From Clostridia bacterium (GTDB lineage: Bacteria > Bacillota > Clostridia > Christensenellales > Aristaeellaceae): a DNA stretch of 8,937 nt. Shown here piece by piece: positions 1 through 6,569 of this stretch (the stretch's first letter is position 1; each line of letters begins with the position of its first letter). The notes beneath the pieces are model-generated. The model saw only the letters and a list, made by a program, of their open reading frames with translations. It made no database searches and was not told the DNA's origin. The position numbers and the translations under genes are program-made. The stretch lies in NCBI GenBank assembly GCA_009776385.1, contig WRFT01000064.1, forward strand, positions 1 to 8,937, written 5' to 3'.

Positions 1-1907
1 CCGATAAAATTATGGCGAAACACCGCTGATACCGCTCTTTTAACGCGCATCTCGGGTAACAGGTATCCCAGCCCCGCGACATGCGCTAATAACTGTCCGA
101 ACAACGCGTCCGACAGGCATCCCGCGCCAAACTGATATTTATATCCTTCAAGGCCCTCCATCTTCTGCTGGTAGTATTCGCCGTTCCAAAGCGCTTCATC
201 CATGCTTTGAGCCGCCCGTTGATACAACGCGTCATAACGGACGGCCCGCGCATCGCCTAAAGCACGCGCCATCTGACCGCATGCTTTCAATGCGCCGATG
301 AACAGCGTTTGCGTAAAGGGATTGCCGCCATAAAATTCGATATCGTACGTATTGCGCTGGCGTGCGTCAAAGAGCAGGTCGCCGTCGGTATCCCAATACT
401 TCATCGCGAACTCAATCGACAACACGACCTTATCCCATAACGACCGTAAAAAATCATCATCGCCCGATAGCTTCCAATCGCGATACAGGCGGATAATGGA
501 ACCCATCTGCCCATCGGCGGCAGGAAGCAGGATGTCACAGCGCGGCCCGCCGAGGGCTTGGTATCCCCGATAAGCCATCGCGCCTGTCTCGTCGGTCTCC
601 AACAGGTACTCGGCCCGGCGCATGCTTCGTTCCAGTTCGGGGAACAGGAATGCCGGCGTCTGTGCGTAATTCCAAACATGGGTGCAGCTTCCCTCACAGC
701 TTCCGCAGTGCGGGAAACACCCCTCCCAGCCCAGCAGCGTGCCGTCTTCGATACGAAAACATGTCGTGGAGCGCAGCACGGTAATATTTGCCTCGGCTGC
801 CTCGATAAGCGGCGCGGGCAGCGTGGAATGCATTAATGTGTCGATAAACAGGTCCGTTGTACGCTCGAGACGCGCCATGTCATCATTCAGCGCACGGGCT
901 GCCTGCCAGGCATTTTCCCATTGTGTCGCATAAAAATTACGTATGGTGTTTTGCCGGTCTTTGTCCGTACATAGATTGAATATATGTCCGCACCAATTGG
1001 ATGGGCGGTTGGGAAAAAACCAAGAAATGATGAACTCGAAAACCTGTGTCTGACCGGAATCCAACCGTTTCTTCACGCATACCGCGCCGGTTTTAAGTTC
1101 ATAGGTCTGTTTATCGTCACCCCATGCCTCGGCTGCGCCCGTATCCTCAGATTCCAACATGCCATCGGAGATAAAATCGTTCCAAAAATCGTGTGTGCCA
1201 TCCCACCATCCGCCGCGCTTCCAGCGCGGTTTGACACTCACACCCGCTCGCGCCGTTGTTACCAATGCCATATTTCCGGCCAGCAAATGCGTCTCCGGTA
1301 AATCGGACGCATACCATATGCCTTCCAGCCCATCCTCAACGCGGTGTGTATTAACTGCATGCCCGTCGGTTTCCATCCGAAAGAAGAGCGAATCGCCTGT
1401 TCGCCCCACCGGGTTGGTCAGGCATCCGCAAACAGATGCCTCGATCGGTGCGGATGTGGTGTTTCTTACGCGGTAACGCAGTACGAACGAGGGCATGCCG
1501 GAGGAAACCGCGTCCAGCGGGATAAACGGGCTAAACGCCTCTATACGCACATCCACAGGCAGCGTATTGTCAAAAAGCTCGATTTCCGCGCGAGATACCG
1601 CGGCGCGCAATCGAGAGTCTCGAAAGCGCGGAATCCCGCCCGAATCGTTTGAACCAATGCCATGTGAACACTCGTAGGGCGGTACAAACTCGCTTTCAAG
1701 GATGCGTACCGCCGTCTCTTCCCTTGCGCGTGTACGCAACGCGAAAAAAGTATAAGGAATTTTAACGCCCTTACCCGGGCTGTTCATCAGCTCCCAATCG
1801 CACAACTGCCCTCGCGGCCCGATGGACACATTACCCGTCCCGATGCCGCCCAGCAAAAATTTCGCCTGCGCCGCCTCACGCGGATACCAGCGTCCCAGCC
1901 TCTCCAT
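1..1907 (-). CDS. GH116-family glycoside hydrolase (DUF608/GBA2-like), 3' end missing
   Basis: The minus strand is open from ATG at 1907 to the window edge, giving 635 residues with no stop; the C-terminus lies outside. The protein begins with the GGIGTGN motif (residues 20-26) typical of the GH116 N-terminal beta-sandwich domain. The catalytic alpha/alpha-barrel follows, with CTHVWNYAQ (408-416), FPELERSMRRAEYL, DGQMGS (465-470), RLYRDWKLSGDDDFL and NTYDIEFYG (519-527). By comparison with GBA2 and TxGH116, the Asp of NTYD (D522) matches the acid/base. The nucleophile is probably the Glu of WEGC (E395), with E405 as alternative. Family members cleave beta-glucosides or beta-xylosides. There is no signal peptide, so it should act in the cytoplasm on imported substrate. 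It lies 29 bases after the URO-D-like gene, probably in one operon; a weak GGGGG ribosome site sits 8 bases before the start. The family call is firm; the substrate is unknown. Confidence 0.88.
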   Translation of the reverse strand, partial: MERLGRWYPREAAQAKFLLGGIGTGNVSIGPRGQLCDWELMNSPGKGVKIPYTFFALRTRAREETAVRILESEFVPPYECSHGIGSNDSGGIPRFRDSRLRAAVSRAEIELFDNTLPVDVRIEAFSPFIPLDAVSSGMPSFVLRYRVRNTTSAPIEASVCGCLTNPVGRTGDSLFFRMETDGHAVNTHRVEDGLEGIWYASDLPETHLLAGNMALVTTARAGVSVKPRWKRGGWWDGTHDFWNDFISDGMLESEDTGAAEAWGDDKQTYELKTGAVCVKKRLDSGQTQVFEFIISWFFPNRPSNWCGHIFNLCTDKDRQNTIRNFYATQWENAWQAARALNDDMARLERTTDLFIDTLMHSTLPAPLIEAAEANITVLRSTTCFRIEDGTLLGWEGCFPHCGSCEGSCTHVWNYAQTPAFLFPELERSMRRAEYLLETDETGAMAYRGYQALGGPRCDILLPAADGQMGSIIRLYRDWKLSGDDDFLRSLWDKVVLSIEFAMKYWDTDGDLLFDARQRNTYDIEFYGGNPFTQTLFIGALKACGQMARALGDARAVRYDALYQRAAQSMDEALWNGEYYQQKMEGLEGYKYQFGAGCLSDALFGQLLAHVAGLGYLLPEMRVKRAVSAVFRHNFI

Positions 1908-1936
1908 ACAGCATGCCCCCACTGCTTTGATGAATC

Positions 1937-2959
1937 TTAAAACTCAAGCCCCGCACGCAGGAGTGTTATATACTTGTCCTGCGGGATATACTCCGGTACC
2001 GAGTTGCCTGTTCCCAGCGCGTAACCGCCACGGGAGGCCGTGCGTTCCAAAATATCACGGCAGCGCGCAGTGAGCTGCTCCGGTGTGCTGCGGAGAATGA
2101 AATCCAGGTCGATTCCGCCCAAAACGGCAATTCTTCCGTAATACTGCTCGTACGCTTCCTCGACAGGCAAAATAGCATCTTCATAAGAATGCTTCCCGTT
2201 GACACCCATTGTGATGACATCATCGAGAATGTCCACAAAATAGCCGCAGGAATGCAGCAGCACCGGTATTCCGGCTTGCCGCCCGATATCCGCGTACCGC
2301 TTCACCCACGGGAAAATGAATTCCCGCATCTGCGCGGGTGAAAGCAGTGTTTGCGTTCGGAAAGCCCAGTCATCGTTAATCATGAGCAGGCCCATCGTGT
2401 CATATTGAACGACAATTTCGTAATAACGGGCGATGATAGCGCCCATACGGTTGAAAATCGCGCGCGCAAGTTCCGGATTATCGTAGAGCATGACGCACAG
2501 ATTCTCGTACCCTACCAAGTAGATTGTATTCATTAGTACGCCTCCCGGGCCGCGTACTAAAAGCTTCATTCCCTCGGGCAGGTAATCACGTATTTTTTCC
2601 AGCCTTGAATAATCCTGCGTTTCGGGGTCGGGCCAATCGTAGGCTTCAAACGACGCCTCGTCTGTGACAAGGAATCCTTCGTTTAAAGACATACTGTCTC
2701 GCCGCGCATGCGTACCGGTTTTAAATGCCATACCGCATCCATATGTTGTGGCATAATCGAAGCCCGCGGCCTCAAACGCGTCCACCGTAAACTTAAGCCA
2801 TGTCAGATCATCAGCGCCCATGGGCGCGGGGCGGCCTGCAAGCGTGGCGTGTAAAGCGTCATTCATGAAATATTCAAACAAGGTAGGGCGTCCGGGGGAT
2901 TCACATAGCAGAACCTTATAGAGATTCTCAATATCCGGCTTCCGCCTGTGCAGTTTCAT
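1937..2959 (-). CDS. Uroporphyrinogen decarboxylase (URO-D) superfamily protein, MtaA-like, probable non-heme role
   Basis: A 340-residue protein with the URO-D/MtaA TIM-barrel pattern: PTLFEYFMND near the N-terminus, INDDWAFRTQTLLSP (about 194-208), LLHSCGYFVDILDD (about 234-247), GGIDLDFILRSTPEQL and GTGNSVPEYIP near the C-terminus. HSC (H236, C238) matches the first two ligands of the HxCxnC zinc site of corrinoid methyltransferases such as MtaA and CmuA. The third Cys position appears to be Asn (N319). True HemE lacks this HxC site and sits with heme genes, which are absent here. Three in-frame ATGs occur at 2968, 2965 and 2959. AGAGAGGA at 2969-2976 lies 0, 3 and 9 bases from them, so 2959 is preferred. 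It is the first gene of the minus-strand operon, ahead of the GH116 gene. It may be a methyltransferase or another decarboxylase-fold enzyme; no corrinoid protein is visible. Family confident, reaction unknown. Confidence 0.85.
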   Translation of the reverse strand: MKLHRRKPDIENLYKVLLCESPGRPTLFEYFMNDALHATLAGRPAPMGADDLTWLKFTVDAFEAAGFDYATTYGCGMAFKTGTHARRDSMSLNEGFLVTDEASFEAYDWPDPETQDYSRLEKIRDYLPEGMKLLVRGPGGVLMNTIYLVGYENLCVMLYDNPELARAIFNRMGAIIARYYEIVVQYDTMGLLMINDDWAFRTQTLLSPAQMREFIFPWVKRYADIGRQAGIPVLLHSCGYFVDILDDVITMGVNGKHSYEDAILPVEEAYEQYYGRIAVLGGIDLDFILRSTPEQLTARCRDILERTASRGGYALGTGNSVPEYIPQDKYITLLRAGLEF

Positions 2960-2968
2960 AGGCATCAT

Positions 2969-2976
2969 TCCTCTCT
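2969..2976 (-). promoter_or_regulatory. Ribosome binding site deciding the start of the URO-D-like gene
   Basis: On the minus strand this reads AGAGAGGA. It directly abuts ATG 2968, is 3 bases from ATG 2965 and 9 bases from ATG 2959. Only the last distance is normal, so translation probably begins at 2959 (protein starting MKLHRRKP). Confidence 0.6.
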
Positions 2977-3002
2977 CTATTTGCCTTTATGTGGACTGAT
3001 GC

Positions 3003-3032
3003 ATTGTAATATGACGTCCTGCGGCGGGTCAA
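3003..3032 (-). promoter_or_regulatory. Probable sigma-A promoter of the minus-strand operon
   Basis: On the minus strand TTGACC (3032-3027) and TACAAT (3008-3003) are separated by 18 bases; each matches the consensus hexamer at 5 of 6 positions. Transcription would begin near 2996, leaving a leader of about 35 bases before the 2959 start. It is much closer to consensus than the plus-strand promoters of this locus, so it may need no activator. Assigned by pattern only. Confidence 0.55.
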
Positions 3033-3087
3033 GACATTTAGCATTGAATGGCAGCCATAATCTGGCGTGTCCGCTTCTGCTTGAGAC

Positions 3088-3163
3088 ATCTTATATATTT
3101 CCTTGTGATGATATGAATAGCCTATAGACGCATGTAATAGACAATGATATGCTTTTATACAAA
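3088..3163 (+). promoter_or_regulatory. Promoter region of the enzyme operon, copy 1 of a shared 76-base element
   Basis: This stretch aligns without gaps to 5326-5401, identical at 57 of 76 positions. It contains a strongly kept box, ATATGAATA then CCTATAGAC (3111-3129), which runs into a -35-like TAGACG (3125-3130). A 17-base spacer and -10-like TATGCT (3148-3153) follow. Both hexamers are poor matches to consensus, and the conserved box abuts the -35, as is usual for promoters needing an activator. ATAGAC recurs 13 bases later at 3137-3142. Transcription should start near 3159-3160, giving a short leader to the start at 3183. The regulator is not in the window. Confidence 0.65.
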
Positions 3164-3182
3164 TTAAGGGAGGAGACATCCC

Positions 3183-4064
3183 ATGCATAAAATATGGCTG
3201 GATACCGACATTGGAAGCGATATTGACGACGCGTTGACCTTGGCATACCTGGCCGCGCACCCGGCGTGTGAATTGGCGGGCGTGAGTACGGTGAGCGGCC
3301 AAGCCGACCTGCGCGCCATGATAGCCAGTGCGATTCTGCATAACGTGGACAAGGCTGATGTACCCATCTATCCGGGTGCGGAGACACCGCTGCTGGTCCC
3401 CCAAAAACAGCCCCTAGCCTCACAAGCGGCCGCGCTCGGGAACTGGCCTCACCGAAGGCATTTTCCCAAAGGCGAGGCGCAGATTGCCATGCGCAAGGCC
3501 ATTCGGGACAACCCGGGCGAAATAACGCTGCTTGGGATCGGGCCTATGACCAACATTGCGCTATTGTTTGCCATGGATCCGCAACTACCCGGTATGCTTA
3601 AACAACTGGTGCTGATGTGCGGTATTTTTACCTATGGCCTCGAAGCGTATATCTGCCTGTCGGAGTGGAACGCGCGCTGCGACCCGCATGCCTGCGCTAT
3701 GATATACGCCGCACCGGTAAGTAATGCAAAATCAATCGGGCTGGATGTTACTACCCAAGTAACGATGGACGCAACTCAGCTGCGCGAACGCCTCGTGTCA
3801 CCCGTTGCGCGGCCGGTGTTGGATTTCATGGGTGCGCGTACACACGCGGACGCTCCGGTTACCTTCCATGACCCTTTAGCTGCCGCGGTGATTTTCGAAC
3901 CAGATTTATGCAAGTACCGCCGAGGCAACGTGGAGGTGGAACTGGAAAGCAAGCGGTGCGAAGGGTTAACGTGGCTAACGGCTGACGAGACAGGTAATGA
4001 CCAAGTGGCGATATCGGTAGACGCAGAGCGGTTTTTCCGCCACTATTTTCATATTCTTAACTGA
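3183..4064 (+). CDS. Inosine/uridine-preferring nucleoside hydrolase family protein
   Basis: A 293-residue protein. The N-terminal DTDIGSDIDDA (residues 7-17) is the calcium-binding Asp cluster of the nucleoside N-ribohydrolase family. Other family marks are LLGIGPMTN (117-124), LVLMCG (142-147), EWNxxxDPHA (161-170; E161, N163, D167) and FHDPLA (228-233; H229, D230). The family hydrolyses the N-glycosidic bond of nucleosides, giving a base and ribose. The Asp cluster is two residues longer than the classical DTDPGxDD form, which suggests a divergent subgroup whose substrate may not be an ordinary nucleoside. AAGGGAGGAG (3166-3175) lies 7 bases before ATG 3183. It is the first gene of the plus-strand enzyme operon, 24 bases before the GH172 gene, behind the shared promoter element. 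No signal peptide, so cytoplasmic. Placement beside glycosidases and an importer suggests a catabolic rather than salvage role (inference). Confidence 0.87.
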   Translation: MHKIWLDTDIGSDIDDALTLAYLAAHPACELAGVSTVSGQADLRAMIASAILHNVDKADVPIYPGAETPLLVPQKQPLASQAAALGNWPHRRHFPKGEAQIAMRKAIRDNPGEITLLGIGPMTNIALLFAMDPQLPGMLKQLVLMCGIFTYGLEAYICLSEWNARCDPHACAMIYAAPVSNAKSIGLDVTTQVTMDATQLRERLVSPVARPVLDFMGARTHADAPVTFHDPLAAAVIFEPDLCKYRRGNVEVELESKRCEGLTWLTADETGNDQVAISVDAERFFRHYFHILN

Positions 4065-4088
4065 TCATAAAAAGGGGAATGAAACTAA

Positions 4089-5267
4089 ATGATGACGATG
4101 CTTGATAACCTGACCATCATTCAACCTGCGCGAACCAAGCGCGTGTCCAGTTATGATCAAACCGGGCGCAACAGCGACTTCTGGATTCTGGAGGCGGGCG
4201 AACGGCGGGTTTTGTGCGACATCCGGGGACCGGGCAAAATTACCCATATCTGGATGACACAGGATAACCTTGATACCGACTTTTTTCGTAAAGTGACGCT
4301 CAGTTTCTTTTGGGATGATGAAGAAACCCCCAGTATCCTGACACCGCTGGGAGATTTTTTCTGCCTGGGGCACTCCATTTCGAATTCGTTTCAGAGCCTG
4401 CCATTCTCTGTATCCGCACGTGAAAATAATACGTTCGGCGGCATGGCGGCGCTTAACTGCTACTTACCTATGCCGTTTAACACGCATGCCCGAATTGAAA
4501 TTTTTAACGAAACAACCGAGCGCCACCGAATATACTTCAATATCGATTATGAACTGGCGGACGAGTCGTTTGGAACGGATGTAGCGCGGCTGCACGCGCA
4601 GTTCAGACGCGAAAACCCCACCACGGGCTGGGGGCCGAATATCGGCGTGAATACGCCGCAGGTTGACATTCCAAACCTAACCGACGCTAACAATTACCTG
4701 CTGCTGGAAGCTGAAGGCGCGGGCCAGTTCATTGGCTTTAACCTATCGGTGACCAATTTGACAGGCCATCATAAACGCCCGCACCAGCGCGCTTGGTGGG
4801 GCGAGGGCGATGAAATGTTTTTTATCGACGGTGAACCCTGGCCCCCCAGCGTGCATGGAACGGGCAGCGAGGACGCGTTATGCCACGCCTACGGCATGCA
4901 GCGAAACGCTTACCTCTTTTACGGGTCGTCCTTGTTTGAACCGGACACAGGCGGCTACCAGACCTCATACGTTTTTTATATCGCAAACCCGGTGCGTTTT
5001 AGGCAAAGCATCCGAGCATCTATTGAGCACGGACACGCCAATCATCTGTCTAACGACTACGCGTCAGTGGCATACTGGTACCAACGTGAGCCCCACATAC
5101 CCTTTGGTATTCTGCCGGTAAAACAACGCGTACCGCTGATACAAACATTCGCGTTTCCGGAAGGCAGCAAAACGCCGTTTGCGCCCGTTCCGCTCACACC
5201 TGAGATGAAAGCAGCCCACGCAGAATGGAACGCAGAATATGCAAAACGGCAGGAACCCGGCAGTTAG
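4089..5267 (+). CDS. DUF2961 / glycoside hydrolase family 172 protein
   Basis: A 392-residue protein with the DUF2961 pattern in order: RGPGKITHIWMT (46-57), the hydrophobic FFWDDEETPS (73-82), AWWGEGDEMFFIDGE (235-249), HGTGSED (256-262), IEHGHAN (312-318) and NDYASVAYWYQ (322-332). GH172 enzymes characterised so far act on furanosides, for example alpha-D-fructofuranose or D-arabinofuranose units. The acidic residues in GEGD (E239) and GTGSED (E261) are candidate catalytic residues. The family usually has Tyr after GTGxED; here it is Ala263. The length is normal and there is no signal peptide, so it should be cytoplasmic. GGGG at 4074-4077 lies 11 bases before ATG 4089, somewhat far; ATGs at 4092 and 4098 are alternatives. 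It is the second gene after the nucleoside hydrolase relative, 24 bases away, probably cotranscribed. No clear terminator follows. Family firm, substrate not determined. Confidence 0.88.
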   Translation: MMTMLDNLTIIQPARTKRVSSYDQTGRNSDFWILEAGERRVLCDIRGPGKITHIWMTQDNLDTDFFRKVTLSFFWDDEETPSILTPLGDFFCLGHSISNSFQSLPFSVSARENNTFGGMAALNCYLPMPFNTHARIEIFNETTERHRIYFNIDYELADESFGTDVARLHAQFRRENPTTGWGPNIGVNTPQVDIPNLTDANNYLLLEAEGAGQFIGFNLSVTNLTGHHKRPHQRAWWGEGDEMFFIDGEPWPPSVHGTGSEDALCHAYGMQRNAYLFYGSSLFEPDTGGYQTSYVFYIANPVRFRQSIRASIEHGHANHLSNDYASVAYWYQREPHIPFGILPVKQRVPLIQTFAFPEGSKTPFAPVPLTPEMKAAHAEWNAEYAKRQEPGS

Positions 5268-5325
5268 ACGGCACGCGTACGAGGGTGCGTTGCGGTTCGA
5301 TGCGGCGCATGTGTTTATCACACAA

Positions 5326-5401
5326 ATCTAACAGATTTCCCTGTAATCATATGAATAACCTATAGACAGGTAAAATAGAGGGTGTTATGCTTCTGTACTA
5401 A
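5326..5401 (+). promoter_or_regulatory. Promoter region of the importer operon, copy 2 of the shared 76-base element
   Basis: This copy matches 3088-3163 at 57 of 76 positions with no gap. It has the same box (ATATGAATA then CCTATAGAC, 5349-5367), TAGACA at 5363-5368, a 17-base spacer and TATGCT at 5386-5391; transcription would begin near 5397. TAGACA is nearer to TTGACA than in copy 1. Conservation covers the box, both hexamers and the presumed start, then fades, which is what a shared regulatory site predicts. Confidence 0.65.
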
Positions 5402-5429
5402 CAGTTGCGCTCATTTCCGGAAGTCTAGT

Positions 5430-5445
5430 TAATCTGCGCAGATTA
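5430..5445. promoter_or_regulatory. Perfect 16-base palindrome, possible operator
   Basis: TAATCTGCGCAGATTA is identical to its reverse complement. It lies about 33 bases after the start expected from the upstream promoter and 30 bases before the proximal -35. A palindrome with a central CG resembles LacI-family operators, so a repressor acting as a roadblock is possible. It has no copy in front of 3183. Function is inferred from symmetry and position only. Confidence 0.4.
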
Positions 5446-5475
5446 TTGACGCCGGTAACGCAAGATTACTTATTC

Positions 5476-5504
5476 TTGTACGCTCTATCGCAATATGCTA
5501 TACT
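5476..5504 (+). promoter_or_regulatory. Possible second, proximal promoter of the importer operon
   Basis: TATACT (5499-5504) matches the -10 consensus at 5 of 6 positions and is preceded by TGC, making an extended -10. A poor -35, TTGTAC (5476-5481), lies 17 bases upstream. Transcription would start near 5511, about 32 bases before the permease start. Weaker evidence than for the duplicated element. Confidence 0.4.
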
Positions 5505-5542
5505 TGCTAACATTGATTAAGCCTTTAAAAGGTCGTGAATAA

Positions 5543-6541
5543 ATGCACATGGCAAAAGGGAAGCCCAGCACCGCAGATTTACGAAAACATCACGCCCTTC
5601 CCGGCGGACATAAGCGGCAACTGGCATTCCTGATGATGCTGCTGCCCGGGATAGCGTTCTTGATTTGCTTCAGCTATTTACCGATGCCCGGCATCATCAT
5701 GGCGTTTAAAAACTATAGGTTGGCCATTCCGCCGAAGGATTTTTGGATTCAAAATCGATTTATCTATAGTGTATTTGTCCAAAACCCATGGGTTGGGCTT
5801 ACCAACTTCAAGTTCCTCACCGCCACGCCCGACGGCGCGATGATTTTACGCAATACCGTAGGGTACAATCTGTTGTTCATGGTAACCGGTCTGGTATTGT
5901 CCGTAGGCTTAGCCGTGGTGATTCACGAACTGCGTAACCGGCGAGCCGCCAAGGTGTACCATACCATCCTGTTTTTACCCTACTTTATCTCTTGGATTGT
6001 GGTCTCCTACGCGTTGTACGCTTTAATCAGTACCACCGGTATGTTTAACCAAATCGCCAGGGCAACCAACTCGGCTACCATCAACTACTACACAAAAGTT
6101 CAGTACTGGCCTTACATTTTTTGGATTGCAAATATCTGGAAATATACCGGAAACGGATCCATCATCTATTTGGCGACGCTGACAGGCTTCGATCAAGATT
6201 TGTATGAGGCGGCAGCCATCGACGGAGCGGGCAAATGGCGGCAGTTTTGGACGATTACCCTCCCCCAGTTAATGCCGACAATCGTCTTGTTGCAAATTCT
6301 GGCGATCGGCCGTTTTTTCAACAGCGATTTTGACATGTTCTTCTCGCTGCCCAATGGCTCGGGTATCCTGCGCAACGCCACCAATACCATCGATGTATAT
6401 GTCTACCATGCCCTCAGCGGCGGCTCGCAGATGGGTTATGCGGCGGCGGGAGCCTTCTTTCAATCGACAGTAGGCTTTATTTTGGTATTGACGACCAACA
6501 TGATCGTGCGCCGGGTGGAGCCGGACATGAGCTTGTTCTAA
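5543..6541 (+). CDS. ABC sugar transporter permease, LplB type
   Basis: A 332-residue integral membrane protein with about six hydrophobic segments (roughly 27-56, 105-128, 138-165, 188-212, 243-260, 299-322). The EAA loop that contacts the ATPase is EAAAIDGAGKWRQFWTITLP (222-241). The N-terminal YLPMPGIIMAFKNY (45-58) is characteristic of the LplB/YteP permeases of Firmicutes, which pair with a YtcP-type partner. It should form a heterodimer with the next gene's product and import a saccharide or glycoside. The ribosome site is weak (AAAAGG at 5527-5532, 10 bases before ATG 5543); ATG 5549 is an alternative two codons later. It is first in an operon with the second permease and the binding protein. 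No ATPase gene is seen; such importers commonly use a shared MsmX-type ATPase encoded elsewhere. Substrate not predictable from sequence. Confidence 0.92.
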   Translation: MHMAKGKPSTADLRKHHALPGGHKRQLAFLMMLLPGIAFLICFSYLPMPGIIMAFKNYRLAIPPKDFWIQNRFIYSVFVQNPWVGLTNFKFLTATPDGAMILRNTVGYNLLFMVTGLVLSVGLAVVIHELRNRRAAKVYHTILFLPYFISWIVVSYALYALISTTGMFNQIARATNSATINYYTKVQYWPYIFWIANIWKYTGNGSIIYLATLTGFDQDLYEAAAIDGAGKWRQFWTITLPQLMPTIVLLQILAIGRFFNSDFDMFFSLPNGSGILRNATNTIDVYVYHALSGGSQMGYAAAGAFFQSTVGFILVLTTNMIVRRVEPDMSLF

Positions 6542-6569
6542 TCACGAGGGGAGTAAGGAGGATTCATCC

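Larger units (their letters stand above)
5268..5542. other. Non-coding region between the enzyme operon and the importer operon
   Basis: This 275-base gap has no convincing gene. The first 58 bases hold only weak stem possibilities (for example TGTGT-TTATC-ACACA at about 5311-5325) without a T-run, so no intrinsic terminator is called and read-through from the GH172 gene is possible. Then come the second copy of the shared promoter element (5326-5401), a perfect palindrome (5430-5445) and a second possible promoter (5476-5504). The leader from the upstream promoter would be about 145 bases. Confidence 0.6.

Noticed and set aside
352..1652. Several plus-strand open frames of about 60-105 codons opposite the GH116 gene
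   Set aside because: They lie wholly within the continuous minus-strand GH116 frame, whose motifs are clear, and their translations resemble no known family.
1937..2959. Genuine heme-pathway HemE
   Set aside because: The HSC motif and TGNSVPEYIP ending resemble the methyltransferase-like branch, and no heme genes are present.
2928..3423. Minus-strand frames of 158 and 110 codons over the divergent region and the start of the nucleoside hydrolase gene
   Set aside because: They overlap two well-supported genes and both promoter regions, and their translations look like random shadow sequence.
5268..5325. Possible terminator after the GH172 gene
   Set aside because: Only short stems (4-5 bp) can form and no T-run follows.
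5446..5474. TTGACG just after the palindrome as a -35 box
   Set aside because: At a 17-base spacing the -10 would be CTTATT, a poor match; the only better hexamer (TATTCT) needs a 19-base spacer.
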